A DNA stretch of 64,000 nt from Lichenibacterium minor (GCF_004137685.1 NZ_QYBB01000008.1:62001-126000), one strand, 5' to 3'; shown: positions 22,239-32,441, counted from the first letter of the stretch. Numbers and translations are program-made. Notes: generated by a model from the letters alone, not told the origin.

Positions 22239-24980
22239 TCAGTAGCGCCTCAGCAGCCGCTCCAGGTAGTCCTGCTCGACCTGCGGGCGCGACGGGTCGC
22301 CGAGGCGTCGGCGCAGCTCGTCCAGCACCTGCCGGGCGCGGGCGCCGGAACCGCCGGGCAGCGGCGTTTCGCCGTTGCCGTTCCCCTGCAAGGGCCCCCG
22401 CTGCGGATGCATCTGGCGCCCGAGCGGGTCCGTCTGCTGGCCGTTCGGGCCGCCGGTGCCCCCGTCCTCGCCTTGGCCGTCCTCGGCGTCCTGCTGCGCC
22501 TGGCCCTGGCCCTGCCCGCCCTGGGCCATCTGCTTCTCGATGCCCTGCAGGCCCTGCTTCAGCTGGCTCAGCGCCCGGCCCTGCGCCCCCACCGCCTCGT
22601 CGTTGCCGCCCTGCCCTTTCCCGAGCGCCTCCTCGGCCTGCTTCATCGACCTGGCGGCGTCGTCGAAGCCCTTTTCGCCCTCAAGGCCCAGGTCGCGCAT
22701 CTGCTTCTGCACCTGGCCGAGCTTCTGGCGGAGCGCGCCCTGGCGCCCCTGCAGGTCGGCGCCCTGGCCCTGCTTGCCGCCGGAACCGGCCGCGCCCTTC
22801 TGGCCCTGCCCGCCCGGCATGCGGCCGCCCTGCTGGCCACCGTCCTGCCCGCCGCCGTCCTGCTGGCTTTGGGCCCCGTCCGTCGGCTGCCCGTCGTCGC
22901 CCGGCCGACCTTCGGGCTGGTCGCCCCCGTCTTCCGCCTGGGCGTCCTCGTCGTCGTTCGGGTCGCCCTGGGCCTTGCGGTCCTCGCGGCCCTTCTTGAA
23001 CGTGTCGTCGCGCAGCGCCTGCTGGTCGCGGGCCATCGCGTCGAGGTCGCGCATCGCCCCGTTCATCTGCCGCTGCGCCTGCGCCTGCGCGCCCGAGCGG
23101 CGCTTCGCGGTCTTCAGGTTGTCGAGCACGCCGCGGAGCTGGTCGAGCATGCGCTGCGCTTCGGCGGTGTCGCCGTCCTTCGCCGCCTGCTCCATGCGGT
23201 CGATCATCTTCTGGAGCTGGTCCGGCGTGATGGTCCGGGTCCTGGCGTCCGGGTCCCGGCGGTCGGCGCGCTGCGCCGGGTCGGCCTTCCGGGCCATCTC
23301 GGCCAGGTACTTGTCGAGTTGCCGCCGCAGCGCGTCGGTCAGGCGCTTCACCTCCTCGGGGGGCGCGTTGCGGGCGAGGGCGTCCTTCAATTCCCCCTGG
23401 AGCGCCTTGAGGTCGGCTTCCGTCTTCGACAGGTCGCCCTCCTCGATCTGCAGCGCCATCGCCCACAGCAGGTCGGCCACGCCGATCAGGTCCTCGTCGG
23501 TCCGGGCCGCGTCGAGCCGCGTCTTGGCGGTGCGCAGGCCGAGGAACACCGCGGGCGGCGTGGCGAAGACGTCGGGCGCCAGCGTCAGCGCGTCGAGCGC
23601 CGTGTCGACCGCCTCGTGGTGGTCCGGGTCGAGGACGAGGTCGCGCCGCTGCTCGACCAGAGCCCGCGCCAGCGGCTGGCCGAAGCCCCGCGCCGGCAGC
23701 ACCAGGCTCGACGGCGCGCTGCGGCCGGTGTTGCCGCCCTCGTCATGCGCCGTCAGCACCATCGTCACGGTGGCGCCGGCCCAGGGGCTGTCGGCGAGGT
23801 CGGCGGTGGTTTCACCCTTGCCGAGCCCCCGCGGCGCGGCCGGCAGCGCCAGCGGCACCTTCGGGGGCGGCACCAGCGTGCGCCCGGTCACGGGCTTGCC
23901 GTTCACGATCGGGGCGGACAGCAGCGCTTCCGCGGACACCACGCCGTAATCGTCGCCGATCGCGTAGCGCAGCGTCAGCGAGCCGTGCCCGTTGCGCACC
24001 GGCGCGCCGTCGAGCGCGACCGTGGGCGGCAGGTCCGGGACCGCGCGGAGGTCGTAGGCGGCGACGGTCGCGCCGTCGCGCGTCACCGTCACCCGGCCGT
24101 CGCCGCCGAGCAGGAAGCGCCGTTCCGCGGAGGCCGCCGGGGGCGGGGACGCGGGCTGGGCGGCGGGAGCGGGCGTCGGGCCGGGCCCGGCCTCGCCGGC
24201 CGGCGCGGGCGTCACGCCCCCATCGGCGGCGACCTCGACCCGGCCTTCGCCCGCGGCCCGCACCACCACGACCGAGCCCGCCGGGGCCGACACGGGCGCG
24301 GTCCGCCCGTCGGCGGACGCCGGGGCGGCACCGGCCCCCGACAGCACCACAGGGGGGCGGCCCGTGTAGGCGGGAGGGTCGATCCAACCGTCGAGGCGGA
24401 ACCCGGCCGCGGGCGTGCCGGCGCCGAACCAGTCGAAGGCGGCGGCGAGGCGCCCGCCGCGGTCCGGCCCCGCCGCGAAGGCCGAGGCGGCGGCGAGCAG
24501 CAGCGCCCCGGCCCGCAGCGCGTAGCGGTCGCGCTCCACCATGCGGGGCGACGGCGCGCGGACCCGGACGGCGCCGAGCGCCGCGTCCAGCCGTCGACGG
24601 TGCAGCGCCCAGAGCGCGCGGGTGGTGGCATCGGCCTGCGGGTCCGCGAGGGCGTCCTCGGCCGACGAGATGGGGCGGTGGGGCACGCCGGAATCGCGGT
24701 CGAGCCGCGCGAGCGCGTCGCGCCGGCCGGGCAGGCGGCGGCGCACGGCGTCCCGGACGACCGCGCCGAAGGCCACGGCGAAGAGCAGCACGCCGACCGG
24801 CCGCAGGGCGCGCGGCAGCACCGTCCAAAGGCCCGACCACGACACGGCCAGGAACAGCGCGGCGAGGGCCAGAACCCCGACGACGGCCGGCCACAACCGC
24901 TCGAACACCAGGACGGCCCTCGCCCGGGCGAGGAGCCGATCCAGCGTGCCCCGTCTCGCATCCGCGTCCGCCACGGCCAC
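22239..24980 (-). CDS. TIGR02302/DUF4175 family membrane protein
   Basis: About 913 residues. Two hydrophobic segments near residues 30-55 and 62-78 anchor it to the inner membrane, and a third short one lies near 155. A periplasmic part with Ala/Pro-rich inserts follows, then helical regions and a very Gln/Gly/Asp-rich C-terminal third (for example GQDGGQQGGRMPGGQGQKG). This layout is that of the TIGR02302 family, largely restricted to Hyphomicrobiales and of unknown role. The start is GTG: 24980 opens the frame, but GTG 24974 has better spacing from GGGAG and may be the true start. The family's usual neighbours are not seen here. Confidence 0.85.
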   Translation of the reverse strand: MAVADADARRGTLDRLLARARAVLVFERLWPAVVGVLALAALFLAVSWSGLWTVLPRALRPVGVLLFAVAFGAVVRDAVRRRLPGRRDALARLDRDSGVPHRPISSAEDALADPQADATTRALWALHRRRLDAALGAVRVRAPSPRMVERDRYALRAGALLLAAASAFAAGPDRGGRLAAAFDWFGAGTPAAGFRLDGWIDPPAYTGRPPVVLSGAGAAPASADGRTAPVSAPAGSVVVVRAAGEGRVEVAADGGVTPAPAGEAGPGPTPAPAAQPASPPPAASAERRFLLGGDGRVTVTRDGATVAAYDLRAVPDLPPTVALDGAPVRNGHGSLTLRYAIGDDYGVVSAEALLSAPIVNGKPVTGRTLVPPPKVPLALPAAPRGLGKGETTADLADSPWAGATVTMVLTAHDEGGNTGRSAPSSLVLPARGFGQPLARALVEQRRDLVLDPDHHEAVDTALDALTLAPDVFATPPAVFLGLRTAKTRLDAARTDEDLIGVADLLWAMALQIEEGDLSKTEADLKALQGELKDALARNAPPEEVKRLTDALRRQLDKYLAEMARKADPAQRADRRDPDARTRTITPDQLQKMIDRMEQAAKDGDTAEAQRMLDQLRGVLDNLKTAKRRSGAQAQAQRQMNGAMRDLDAMARDQQALRDDTFKKGREDRKAQGDPNDDEDAQAEDGGDQPEGRPGDDGQPTDGAQSQQDGGGQDGGQQGGRMPGGQGQKGAAGSGGKQGQGADLQGRQGALRQKLGQVQKQMRDLGLEGEKGFDDAARSMKQAEEALGKGQGGNDEAVGAQGRALSQLKQGLQGIEKQMAQGGQGQGQAQQDAEDGQGEDGGTGGPNGQQTDPLGRQMHPQRGPLQGNGNGETPLPGGSGARARQVLDELRRRLGDPSRPQVEQDYLERLLRRY

Positions 24981-25069
24981 ACTCCCGTCTCAGCGCATCC
25001 CGCGCCAGTCTAGGGACAAACGGGACGAAACGCGACCGGCCTAGGCCCCGCGGCGGCGAAGGGGCGCGG

Positions 25070-25750
25070 TCAGGCGGACGGGGTGGCGCCGTCGCTCCCC
25101 TGGGACGCGTAGGCTTCCAACGCCTTGAGGAGCTTCTGCAGCTTCGCGCTGTCGTCCGTCGACGACGTCGACGCGGTGGTCGAGGCCGTGGTCGAGGACG
25201 CCGTCGAAGCCGCATCCGTCGACGGGTCCGCGTCGTCCGACGGCGCAGGACCGGGCGGCGGCCCGGGGGGCGGGCCGCTGGGCCGTCCGGCGCCGGAGCG
25301 CGACGACGTGCCCGAAGCCCCGGACGTGCCCGACGTCCCGTCCGCGGTCGTGTCGCCGTCGCCGAGGTCGCTCGACAGCGTCGTCAGCAGGCTTTGCAGT
25401 CGCTCGAGGTCGGTCGCCAGGGTGTCGGACGCGGTGGTGCCGGACGCGGTGGTGTCGCTCGCCGTGGACGAGGTGGCGTCCGTGCTCGACCCGCTCGGAT
25501 CGGACGCGTCGCCGTCGTCCGATCCGCTGCCGGTCTGCAGTTGCGACAGCACCGACATCAGGCTCGACATCGCCGACCCCAGGCCGCTCGCGTCGACTGA
25601 CGGGGTCGCGGTCGAGCCGGAAGCCGCGGAGGTTTCGGTGTCGGTGGATGTCGCGGTCGCGTCGACGGCGGTCGCTTGGGCCGAGGCGGCCTTCTGGCTC
25701 TGTGCCAGGTGGTGATGGTGGTGGGACTGCGTGCTGAGCGAGACTGACAA
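25070..25750 (-). CDS. Low-complexity Ser/Thr/Asp-rich protein with His5 tract
   Basis: About 226 residues if begun at TTG 25750, chosen because GGAG lies 6 nt before it; a TTG at 25819 is the only longer option. After MSVSLSTQS comes a run of five His, then Ser, Thr, Ala and Asp dominate, with a Pro/Gly segment (GPPPGPPPGPAP) and two short amphipathic helices (SAMSSLMSVLSQLQ; LQKLLKALEAYASQ). No signal peptide is evident. Similar Ser/Thr-rich proteins of unknown role occur in Methylobacterium-like genomes. The dinucleotide pattern is coding-like on this strand, but the opposite strand is also open, so confidence is moderate. Confidence 0.55.
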   Translation of the reverse strand: MSVSLSTQSHHHHHLAQSQKAASAQATAVDATATSTDTETSAASGSTATPSVDASGLGSAMSSLMSVLSQLQTGSGSDDGDASDPSGSSTDATSSTASDTTASGTTASDTLATDLERLQSLLTTLSSDLGDGDTTADGTSGTSGASGTSSRSGAGRPSGPPPGPPPGPAPSDDADPSTDAASTASSTTASTTASTSSTDDSAKLQKLLKALEAYASQGSDGATPSA

Positions 25751-26192
25751 GGGGATCTCCGTCGGGAGCCGGTTCGACGATGCGTGCCCGCCGGGAACGC
25801 CCCCGCCCCGGCTCCCCAAAACCGCGGCAGGACGACGTTCGACGTGGGACGCTTTCCCACTAACGCTTGGACGTTAAGGGCTCGCTAACGCTGATGCCAC
25901 GGTGGCAGTCCGGCGCCGCCGCGGGCCGGATCCCCCTTCGACCCCTCCCCGCCCGCCCGACGGCACGGTCCGCGCCGTCCGGCACGGGGCGAAAGCGAAG
26001 TCCACTCCGGTCGAGACGACGATCGACCACCGGGAAGGCGCGATGAGATTGGAGCCGTTCTAGATATAAAATCGAGAATCAGAACAATTCCGATGTGAAT
26101 GCTCGGGGTGAATTTCTGCTGTGACTTGCCGTCCGCCCGTTTAAACGACCGTCATTGAACAGAGTTCGACACGATCTCGAGGGTGAGCGGCG
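25751..26192. other. 442-bp intergenic region with candidate iron operator
   Basis: No gene was seen. The part nearest the siderophore receptor (26050-26160) is markedly AT-richer than its surroundings. It holds an imperfect palindrome TTCTAGAT-ATAAA-ATCGAGAA (26058-26078, one mismatch), flanked by GTTCT (26057-26061) and AGAAC (26081-26085). That place and form would suit an iron-responsive operator and promoter for the receptor. Near 25860-25895 the motif TAACGCT occurs twice. Confidence 0.4.
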
Positions 26193-28415
26193 ATGATGGG
26201 TGGGATGGAGCGTTTCTTCGGGGGGCCGCGGGCGGGCGGGACGACGGGTGATCGTCGCCTTCCGGCAGCGCTGATGGCGGGCTGCGCGGCGGCGGCCCTG
26301 TTGTCCGCCCTTCCAGCGCGGGCTCAGGCGGCGGGCGGCGCCGTGGAGCTCGACCCGATCGAGGTCCAGGGCCGGCCGGCCGAGCGGGCCGTCACGCCCT
26401 ATGCGGCCGCCACCGGCCCGGTGCAGGGCTTCACCGCCACGGACAGCACGGCCGGCACCAAGACCGGCTCGAAGCTGAGCGAAACCCCGGCCTCCATCTC
26501 GGTCGTCGGCCGCGACCAGATCCGCGACACGGGCGCGCAATCGGTGTCGGAAGCGACGCGCTACACGGCCGGCGTGTTCTCGGACACGTCCGGCTTCGAC
26601 CCGCGCTACGACCTGTACCAGATCCGCGGTTTCGCGGCCAGCGAGACAGGCTACTACCTCGATGGGCTGCAGCTCTTCTCCTACGCCTACGTGGCCTTCA
26701 AGGTGGAGCCCTGGAGCCTCGAGCGGATCGACATCCTGCGCGGGCCGGCCTCGTCCCTCTACGGCGGCGCCGGGTCGGGCGGCCTCATCGACGCCATCTC
26801 CAAGCGCCCCACCGCCGTGCCCTACCACAGGGTCGAGATCGGGGTGAACAACTACGGCAACGCTTACGCGGCCTTCGACCTCGGCGGGCCGGTGACCGAG
26901 GGCAGCCCCTGGTCCTACCGGGTGGCGGGGATCGGCCGCGCCGGCGGCACGCAGGTCGACCACATCGACGACGACCGCGGCAACATCTCGGCGGCCCTGT
27001 CCTACCGGCCGGACGGCGCCACGACCCTGACCTTCCTGGGCCAGTACCAGCGCGACTTCACCCAGGCGGCGCAGTTCCTCCCCTACGAGGGCACGGTCCG
27101 CCCGGCGCCCTACGGCCGGATCTCCACGAGCCTGTTCACCGGCGACACCGCGGTGTCCAAGTTCGAGCGCGAGCAGGCGTTCATGGGCTACGAGTTCGAG
27201 CACAGCTTCGCCAACGGCCTGACCCTGCGGCAGAACCTGCGCTACGCCTACGTGGACACGCACGAGGTGGGCCCCTACGGCGTCGGCTACCTGACCACGC
27301 CCGCCGCGGGCGACCTCGCGCGGTACAACTTCATCACGACCGACCGCGGCCGCGAGTTCACCCTGGACAACCAGGCCCAGGCGCGCCTGGACCTCGGCGG
27401 CGTGCAGCAGACCTTCCTGGCCGGGCTCGACTTCAAGCACTTTATCGTCAACGACAACAACGGCTCCTCGGCCGCCGCCCCGCTGAACGTGCTCCGTCCC
27501 GTCAACGGCATCGTCACGACGGCTCCCGGCACGCGCTACACGCTCGCCACCGAAACGCAGAGCGACGTCGGCCTCTACGCGCAGGACGAGATCAAGCTCG
27601 GCCGCTTCGTGGCCCTGCTGAGCGCGCGCGGGGACGTCGTCGACACGAGCATCAACAACCTGCTCTACCCGTCCCAAAGCTCGGACGGCACCCCGCACGC
27701 CCTCACGGGCCGCGCCGCCCTGCTCTACAACACGGATTGGGGCGTGAACCCCTACGTGGCCTACGGGACCTCGTTCGACCCCATCATCGGCCTCAACAGC
27801 ACCACGCAGCAGGCCTACAAGCCCGAGGAAGGGGAAACCAAGGAGGTCGGCCTGAAGTACCAGGCGCCCACCCTGCCCGTCACGGCCTCGCTGGCGCTGT
27901 TCGACGTGACCCGGACCAACGTGCTGACGACCGACCCCGTCAACGTGCTGACCTCGGTCCAGACCGGCGAAGAACGCTCGCGCGGCATCGAGCTCCAGGC
28001 CAACGCCACGCTGGCCGAGGGGCTGAAGGCCGTCGGCTCCTTCACGGCGTTCCACATCACCAACACCAGGGACCTGAACACGGCGATCGTCGGCCGGGTC
28101 CCCTACGACACGCCCGAAACGCTGTCGTCGCTGTTCGTCGACTACACGATCCCGGACGGCGCCCTGCGCGGGCTCGGCTTCGGGGCGGGCGAGCGCTACG
28201 TGGGCCGCTCCTACGCCGATTCCGTGAACAGCTACAAGGTGCCGGACTATTGGCTGACCGACGCGGGCATCCACTACGAGCGCGACGGCTACCGCGTGGC
28301 CGTGACGGCGCAGAACCTGCTCGACAAGACCTACGTGAGCGGGTGCTACGGCGTCGCCTACTGCTTCTACGGCGACCGCCGCCGCGTCACCGCCTCGCTG
28401 AGCTACCAGTGGTGA
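26193..28415 (+). CDS. TonB-dependent siderophore receptor
   Basis: A 740-residue outer-membrane receptor. A signal peptide ends near ARAQA (residue ~45), then a TonB-box-like VELDPIEV, then the plug domain with SKLSETPASISVVGRDQI, SEATRYTAGVF, QIRGFAASE and the LERIDILRGPASSLYGGAGSGGLIDAISKRP block typical of FhuA/FoxA-type ferric-hydroxamate receptors. A 22-strand-type barrel follows and ends in the aromatic terminus SLSYQW. A Cys pair in CYGVAYCFYGDRR near the end is also typical of ferrichrome-type receptors. No ABC permease, TonB or sigma/anti-sigma pair is adjacent. The ligand is predicted as a hydroxamate siderophore with moderate certainty. Confidence 0.93.
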   Translation: MMGGMERFFGGPRAGGTTGDRRLPAALMAGCAAAALLSALPARAQAAGGAVELDPIEVQGRPAERAVTPYAAATGPVQGFTATDSTAGTKTGSKLSETPASISVVGRDQIRDTGAQSVSEATRYTAGVFSDTSGFDPRYDLYQIRGFAASETGYYLDGLQLFSYAYVAFKVEPWSLERIDILRGPASSLYGGAGSGGLIDAISKRPTAVPYHRVEIGVNNYGNAYAAFDLGGPVTEGSPWSYRVAGIGRAGGTQVDHIDDDRGNISAALSYRPDGATTLTFLGQYQRDFTQAAQFLPYEGTVRPAPYGRISTSLFTGDTAVSKFEREQAFMGYEFEHSFANGLTLRQNLRYAYVDTHEVGPYGVGYLTTPAAGDLARYNFITTDRGREFTLDNQAQARLDLGGVQQTFLAGLDFKHFIVNDNNGSSAAAPLNVLRPVNGIVTTAPGTRYTLATETQSDVGLYAQDEIKLGRFVALLSARGDVVDTSINNLLYPSQSSDGTPHALTGRAALLYNTDWGVNPYVAYGTSFDPIIGLNSTTQQAYKPEEGETKEVGLKYQAPTLPVTASLALFDVTRTNVLTTDPVNVLTSVQTGEERSRGIELQANATLAEGLKAVGSFTAFHITNTRDLNTAIVGRVPYDTPETLSSLFVDYTIPDGALRGLGFGAGERYVGRSYADSVNSYKVPDYWLTDAGIHYERDGYRVAVTAQNLLDKTYVSGCYGVAYCFYGDRRRVTASLSYQW

Positions 28416-28494
28416 GGAGGAGCGGGGGCGGCCGGCCCTGGCCGGCCCCGGCCCGACCTGTCAAGGTGCGCCGTCCGTTCCAGAAGGCCCGCCC

Positions 28495-29091
28495 ATGATC
28501 CTCCGCTCCGCCCCCGCCTCGCCCTTCGGCCGCAAGGTCAAGATCGCCGCGGCCCTGCTCGGCCTGCCGGTCTCGGTCGTCGAGGCCGACACGACGAGCC
28601 CCACCGACTCGCTCCGCCGCGAGAACCCGCTGGGCAAGATCCCCACCCTGGTCCTCGACGACGGCACGACGCTGTTCGATTCCGCCGTCATCGTCGCCTA
28701 CCTCGACGCCGTCGCGGGCGGAGACCGGCTCATCCCGTCGGCCATCGGGCCCCGGTTCGCGGCGCTGCGCCTCGAAGCCCTGGCGGACGGGCTGTGCGAC
28801 GCCGCGCTGCTCCAGGTCTACGAGGCGCGCTGGCGCGGGCCGGACCGGCACGACGCCGCCTGGGTCGAGCACCAGGCCGGCAAGGTGTCGCGCGCGCTCG
28901 CGGCGCTGGAAGCCGCGCCGCCGCAGGGGCCGGCCACGGTCGGGTCGATCGCGCTCGCCTGCGCGCTCGGCTACCTCGACCTGCGCTTCGCCGGCGCGTG
29001 GCGCGACGGCCATCCGGCGCTCGTCGCCTGGCTCGACGGCTTCGCCGCCGAGGTGCCGAGCTTCGAAACGACGCGCGTGAAGGCGGCCTGA
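28495..29091 (+). CDS. Glutathione S-transferase family protein
   Basis: A 198-residue GST. The thioredoxin-like N-terminal domain has SAPASPFGRKVKIAAALLGL (catalytic Ser region), ENPLGKIPTLVL with the cis-Pro, and DSAVIVAYLD. The C-terminal helical domain ends in LVAWLDGFAAEVPSFETT. It conjugates glutathione to electrophiles or works as a reductase; the substrate is unknown. It follows the receptor after 79 bp that include a GGCCGGC/GCCGGCC stem (28430-28447), so cotranscription is uncertain. Confidence 0.9.
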   Translation: MILRSAPASPFGRKVKIAAALLGLPVSVVEADTTSPTDSLRRENPLGKIPTLVLDDGTTLFDSAVIVAYLDAVAGGDRLIPSAIGPRFAALRLEALADGLCDAALLQVYEARWRGPDRHDAAWVEHQAGKVSRALAALEAAPPQGPATVGSIALACALGYLDLRFAGAWRDGHPALVAWLDGFAAEVPSFETTRVKAA

Positions 29092-29096
29092 AACGC

Positions 29097-29131
29097 GTGA
29101 AAGGCCCGGCGGGGACCGCCGGGCCTTTCAC
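29097..29131. terminator. Bidirectional terminator, perfect 16-bp stem
   Basis: GTGAAAGGCCCGGCGG pairs perfectly with CCGCCGGGCCTTTCAC over a 3-nt GGA loop. It begins 5 bp after the GST stop and serves both that gene and the converging outer-membrane gene. The A/T residues at the stem base give a short U-run in either direction. Confidence 0.8.
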
Positions 29132-29185
29132 GATGCGCGAGGGTCCGCCCCGGCGTCGGCGGATGGGGACCGGCCGGATCCCGCC

Positions 29186-29872
29186 TCAGAAGTGGTAGTT
29201 GATGCCGGCGGTGATGTTCGACGTGCTGATGCCGATGCGGCTCACGGCGGGCGTATAGGCGAAATTGTAGGCCTGGCCGAGGTCGGTATACAGGTACTGG
29301 ACCTTGCCCGACAGGTTCGGCATGAAGGCGTATTCGGCGCCGGCGCCGATGGCGTAGCCGTTCAGGTAGTTGCTGTTCGCCGCGTAGAAGTTGTTCGGCG
29401 TGTCGTAGACGGTGGAATGCAGGTTGCCGCCGGCGTAGCCGCCCGTGACGAAGAACAGAGCGCGGTCGACTGCGTAGCCGGCCCGGGCGCGGATGGTGGT
29501 CTCGTAGTTGAGGTTGCTCTTCGCCGTCAGCGGCCCGGCCGAGGTCTGGTTGCTGCCGATGCCGGCATAATCGAAATCGGCTTCGAGGCCGAGGACGAAG
29601 CGCTGGTACTGGTAATTGTAGCCGAGCGTGACGCCGATGAGGCCGCCGTTGGGGGTCCCCGCCTGGGCGCGGCCGTTGCCGTTGGCATCGCCGAAGCCGT
29701 AGCCGCCGTTGATGCCGCCGTAGAAGCCCGTCCAGGTGAAGAGCGGCGCATAGGCCGGCGGGATGTAGGCCGGGGAGCGGCGGGGGAGATCGGCGGCGGA
29801 CGCGCCGGACAGGGCCGAACCGCCCAGGACGGCCGACATCGCCACGGCCGCCAACAACAGATGCTTCATCAT
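29186..29872 (-). CDS. Outer-membrane beta-barrel protein (Omp25/31-like)
   Basis: About 228 residues, starting at tandem ATGs (29872, 29869) behind GGAG; the second has the better spacing. A signal peptide (KHLLLAAVAMSAVLGGSALS, cleavage after SASA/AAD) is followed by LPRRSPAY and TWTGFYGGINGGYGFGD, the usual opening of the Hyphomicrobiales Omp25/31 or RopB-type 8-strand barrels, and it ends in aromatic GINYHF. Such proteins stabilise the outer membrane and can be immunogenic or antenna-like in hosts. Alternating hydrophobic strands with Tyr/Asn-rich loops are visible throughout. It is probably monocistronic. Confidence 0.92.
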   Translation of the reverse strand: MMKHLLLAAVAMSAVLGGSALSGASAADLPRRSPAYIPPAYAPLFTWTGFYGGINGGYGFGDANGNGRAQAGTPNGGLIGVTLGYNYQYQRFVLGLEADFDYAGIGSNQTSAGPLTAKSNLNYETTIRARAGYAVDRALFFVTGGYAGGNLHSTVYDTPNNFYAANSNYLNGYAIGAGAEYAFMPNLSGKVQYLYTDLGQAYNFAYTPAVSRIGISTSNITAGINYHF

Positions 29873-30269
29873 CGAACTCCGAACCACGCGGAACACTGCC
29901 GAGCCCGACGGATGGAAGTCCGTTTCCGTCGAGCCAACGCCAGATGTTTACCCTAACGCGGGGCATCCGAGCAAATATGGCGGCAAATTGTCTAAGTTAC
30001 CGAATAGCGTAATGAGTCAAATGCAAACGTTCAGCTCTCGTTTACCTTGGCTATTCGAACCCGGACTGCGCGGCGGCGGCGAATTTGATTTTCGGGGCGG
30101 CGATACATCAGGGTGAACGGCGACTTAAAAGCGCCGTCTGATCTGGCGCGCGGCGGCCGGATGGTGCGCGGCCGGGCGAGGGGCGACCGCGACGGCCTGC
30201 CGGGAGAGCCCGCAGGGCGCGATGCCGCGCCGGTAGCGGGGGCGGGGGCGGGGCGGACCCCGCCCGCCG
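29873..30269. other. 397-bp intergenic region, promoter side of the outer-membrane gene
   Basis: No gene was seen. The 29930-30060 stretch is clearly AT-richer than the rest of the window, as expected for a strong promoter. On the minus strand a TTGACT hexamer lies at 30020-30015, with only weak -10 candidates downstream. The remaining part (30110-30269), next to the reductase stop, is GC-rich without clear structure. Confidence 0.35.
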
Positions 30270-31382
<1,113 letters not shown>

Positions 31383-31436
31383 CTACGGCGGCGGGCGCCG
31401 CGCGACAATCGACGCAGGGTGACGAAGATGCGTCGG

Positions 31437-31757
31437 TCAGCCCTGGCGGGACGGGGTGCGCAGCACGAGGCCGTCGAGCGGCGCCTTGACCTTGATCTGG
31501 CAGGACAGGCGGGACGTGGGCTGAACCTCGAAGGCGAAGTCGAGCATGTCCTCTTCCATCGGCTCGGCCTTGCCGGTCGCCGCCACCCACGCGGGGTCGA
31601 CGTAGACGTGGCAGGTCGCGCAGGCGCAGGCGCCGCCGCATTCCGCCTCGATCTCGGGCACGCCGTTGCGGACGGCGGTTTCCATCACGGTGGCGCCTTC
31701 CTCGGCGTCGATCGTGCGGGACTGGCCGGCGGAATCTATGAAGGTGATCTTGACCAT
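31437..31757 (-). CDS. Adrenodoxin-type [2Fe-2S] ferredoxin
   Basis: A 106-residue ferredoxin. The cluster ligands Cys40, Cys46, Cys49 ([14 protein letters not shown]) and Cys86 (RLSCQIKV) follow the Cx5Cx2C...C pattern; Cys44 is an additional cysteine. The pattern is that of FdxB/adrenodoxin and palustrisredoxin-like proteins that feed P450s or serve Fe-S assembly. With the reductase gene just downstream it can form a complete NADPH-to-ferredoxin chain, and it is the best candidate in the window to reduce the P450 near the left end (inference). The start at 31757 gives the standard MVKITFID opening. Confidence 0.93.
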   Translation of the reverse strand: MVKITFIDSAGQSRTIDAEEGATVMETAVRNGVPEIEAECGGACACATCHVYVDPAWVAATGKAEPMEEDMLDFAFEVQPTSRLSCQIKVKAPLDGLVLRTPSRQG

Positions 31758-31980
31758 GCCTCGACCGATCCGCTCCGCACCGTGAAGCCGTCCCCCTGCG
31801 GTCCGGCCCGGGTCGCGGCAGGCGCCCCGGTTCGGGCGCGGCACCGCTGGCGCGGTTCTAGGGCAGATCACCCGCCTTGGCGAGGCCGCAGGCGGCGGGC
31901 GGAACCGCGCAGCCTCGGGCCCCGCCCTCCGGGCACGGATGCCGCCAGGGCGGATCGCCGCGGCGCGGGATGTGGGCGGG

Positions 31981-32039
31981 GGAGCCCGGGCACGGCCCGG
32001 GCATGGGGACGGGAGCCCGGGCATGGCCCGGGCCGGGGA
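31981..32039. repeat. Tandem GCCCGGGC palindrome repeat
   Basis: Two ~29-bp units, at 31981-32009 and 32012-32039, share GGAGCCCGGGCA-(C/T)-GGCCCGGGC. Each holds two GCCCGGGC palindromes, so the segment can fold into strong alternative hairpins. It abuts the stop of the Hpt gene on the minus strand and may end that transcript. Confidence 0.6.
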
Positions 32040-32441
32040 TCAGGCCGCGTCGAGCAGGCTGCCGATATAGCCGCAGGCCTCGTCGACGGCGGCCCGCATG
32101 GCGGCCCGGTCCGCGTCGCCCAGCGCCGCATGGTCGCGGCCGCGCAGCGACGCCTCGTAGGTTTCCGCCAGGGTGGCGACGCGATGCGCGCCCACGACCC
32201 GGGCCGAGCCCACCAGCGTGTGGAGGAGGTCGCCCGCCGGCAGGCTCGCCACGGAATCGTCGCCCACCTCGGCGTCGAGCCCGCCCTGGATCTGCCGCGC
32301 CTGCCGCATGAACAGCCTCAGCAGCTCGGTTTCCAGCCGCTTGTCGCCGAAGCATTGGCGGGTCAGGTGGACGAGGTCGACCGGGCGCTCGCCGGTTTGG
32401 CGCTCGGCGAGGACGTCCGATCGAAGGGCGGAGGATCTCAT
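32040..32441 (-). CDS. Hpt (histidine phosphotransfer) domain protein
   Basis: A 133-residue protein starting at ATG 32441 behind AGGAG with 7-nt spacing. After about 20 residues comes a helical bundle: VDLVHLTRQCFGDKRLETELLRLFMRQARQIQ, then LLHTLVGSARVVGAHRVATLAETYE. The central His of HTLVGSA is in the place of the phosphorylated His of Hpt modules, whose consensus is H-T-L-K-G; here the Lys is Val. It probably relays phosphate in a multistep His-Asp phosphorelay. No histidine kinase or receiver is nearby, so its partners are elsewhere. Confidence 0.8.
   Translation of the reverse strand: MRSSALRSDVLAERQTGERPVDLVHLTRQCFGDKRLETELLRLFMRQARQIQGGLDAEVGDDSVASLPAGDLLHTLVGSARVVGAHRVATLAETYEASLRGRDHAALGDADRAAMRAAVDEACGYIGSLLDAA

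Noticed and set aside
22113..25013. 966-codon plus-strand frame opposite the TIGR02302 gene
   Set aside because: Shadow frame. The minus-strand product has the membrane helices and Gln-rich tail of a known family.
31981..32039. CRISPR-like repeats
   Set aside because: Only two units, with no unique spacers and simple palindromic content.
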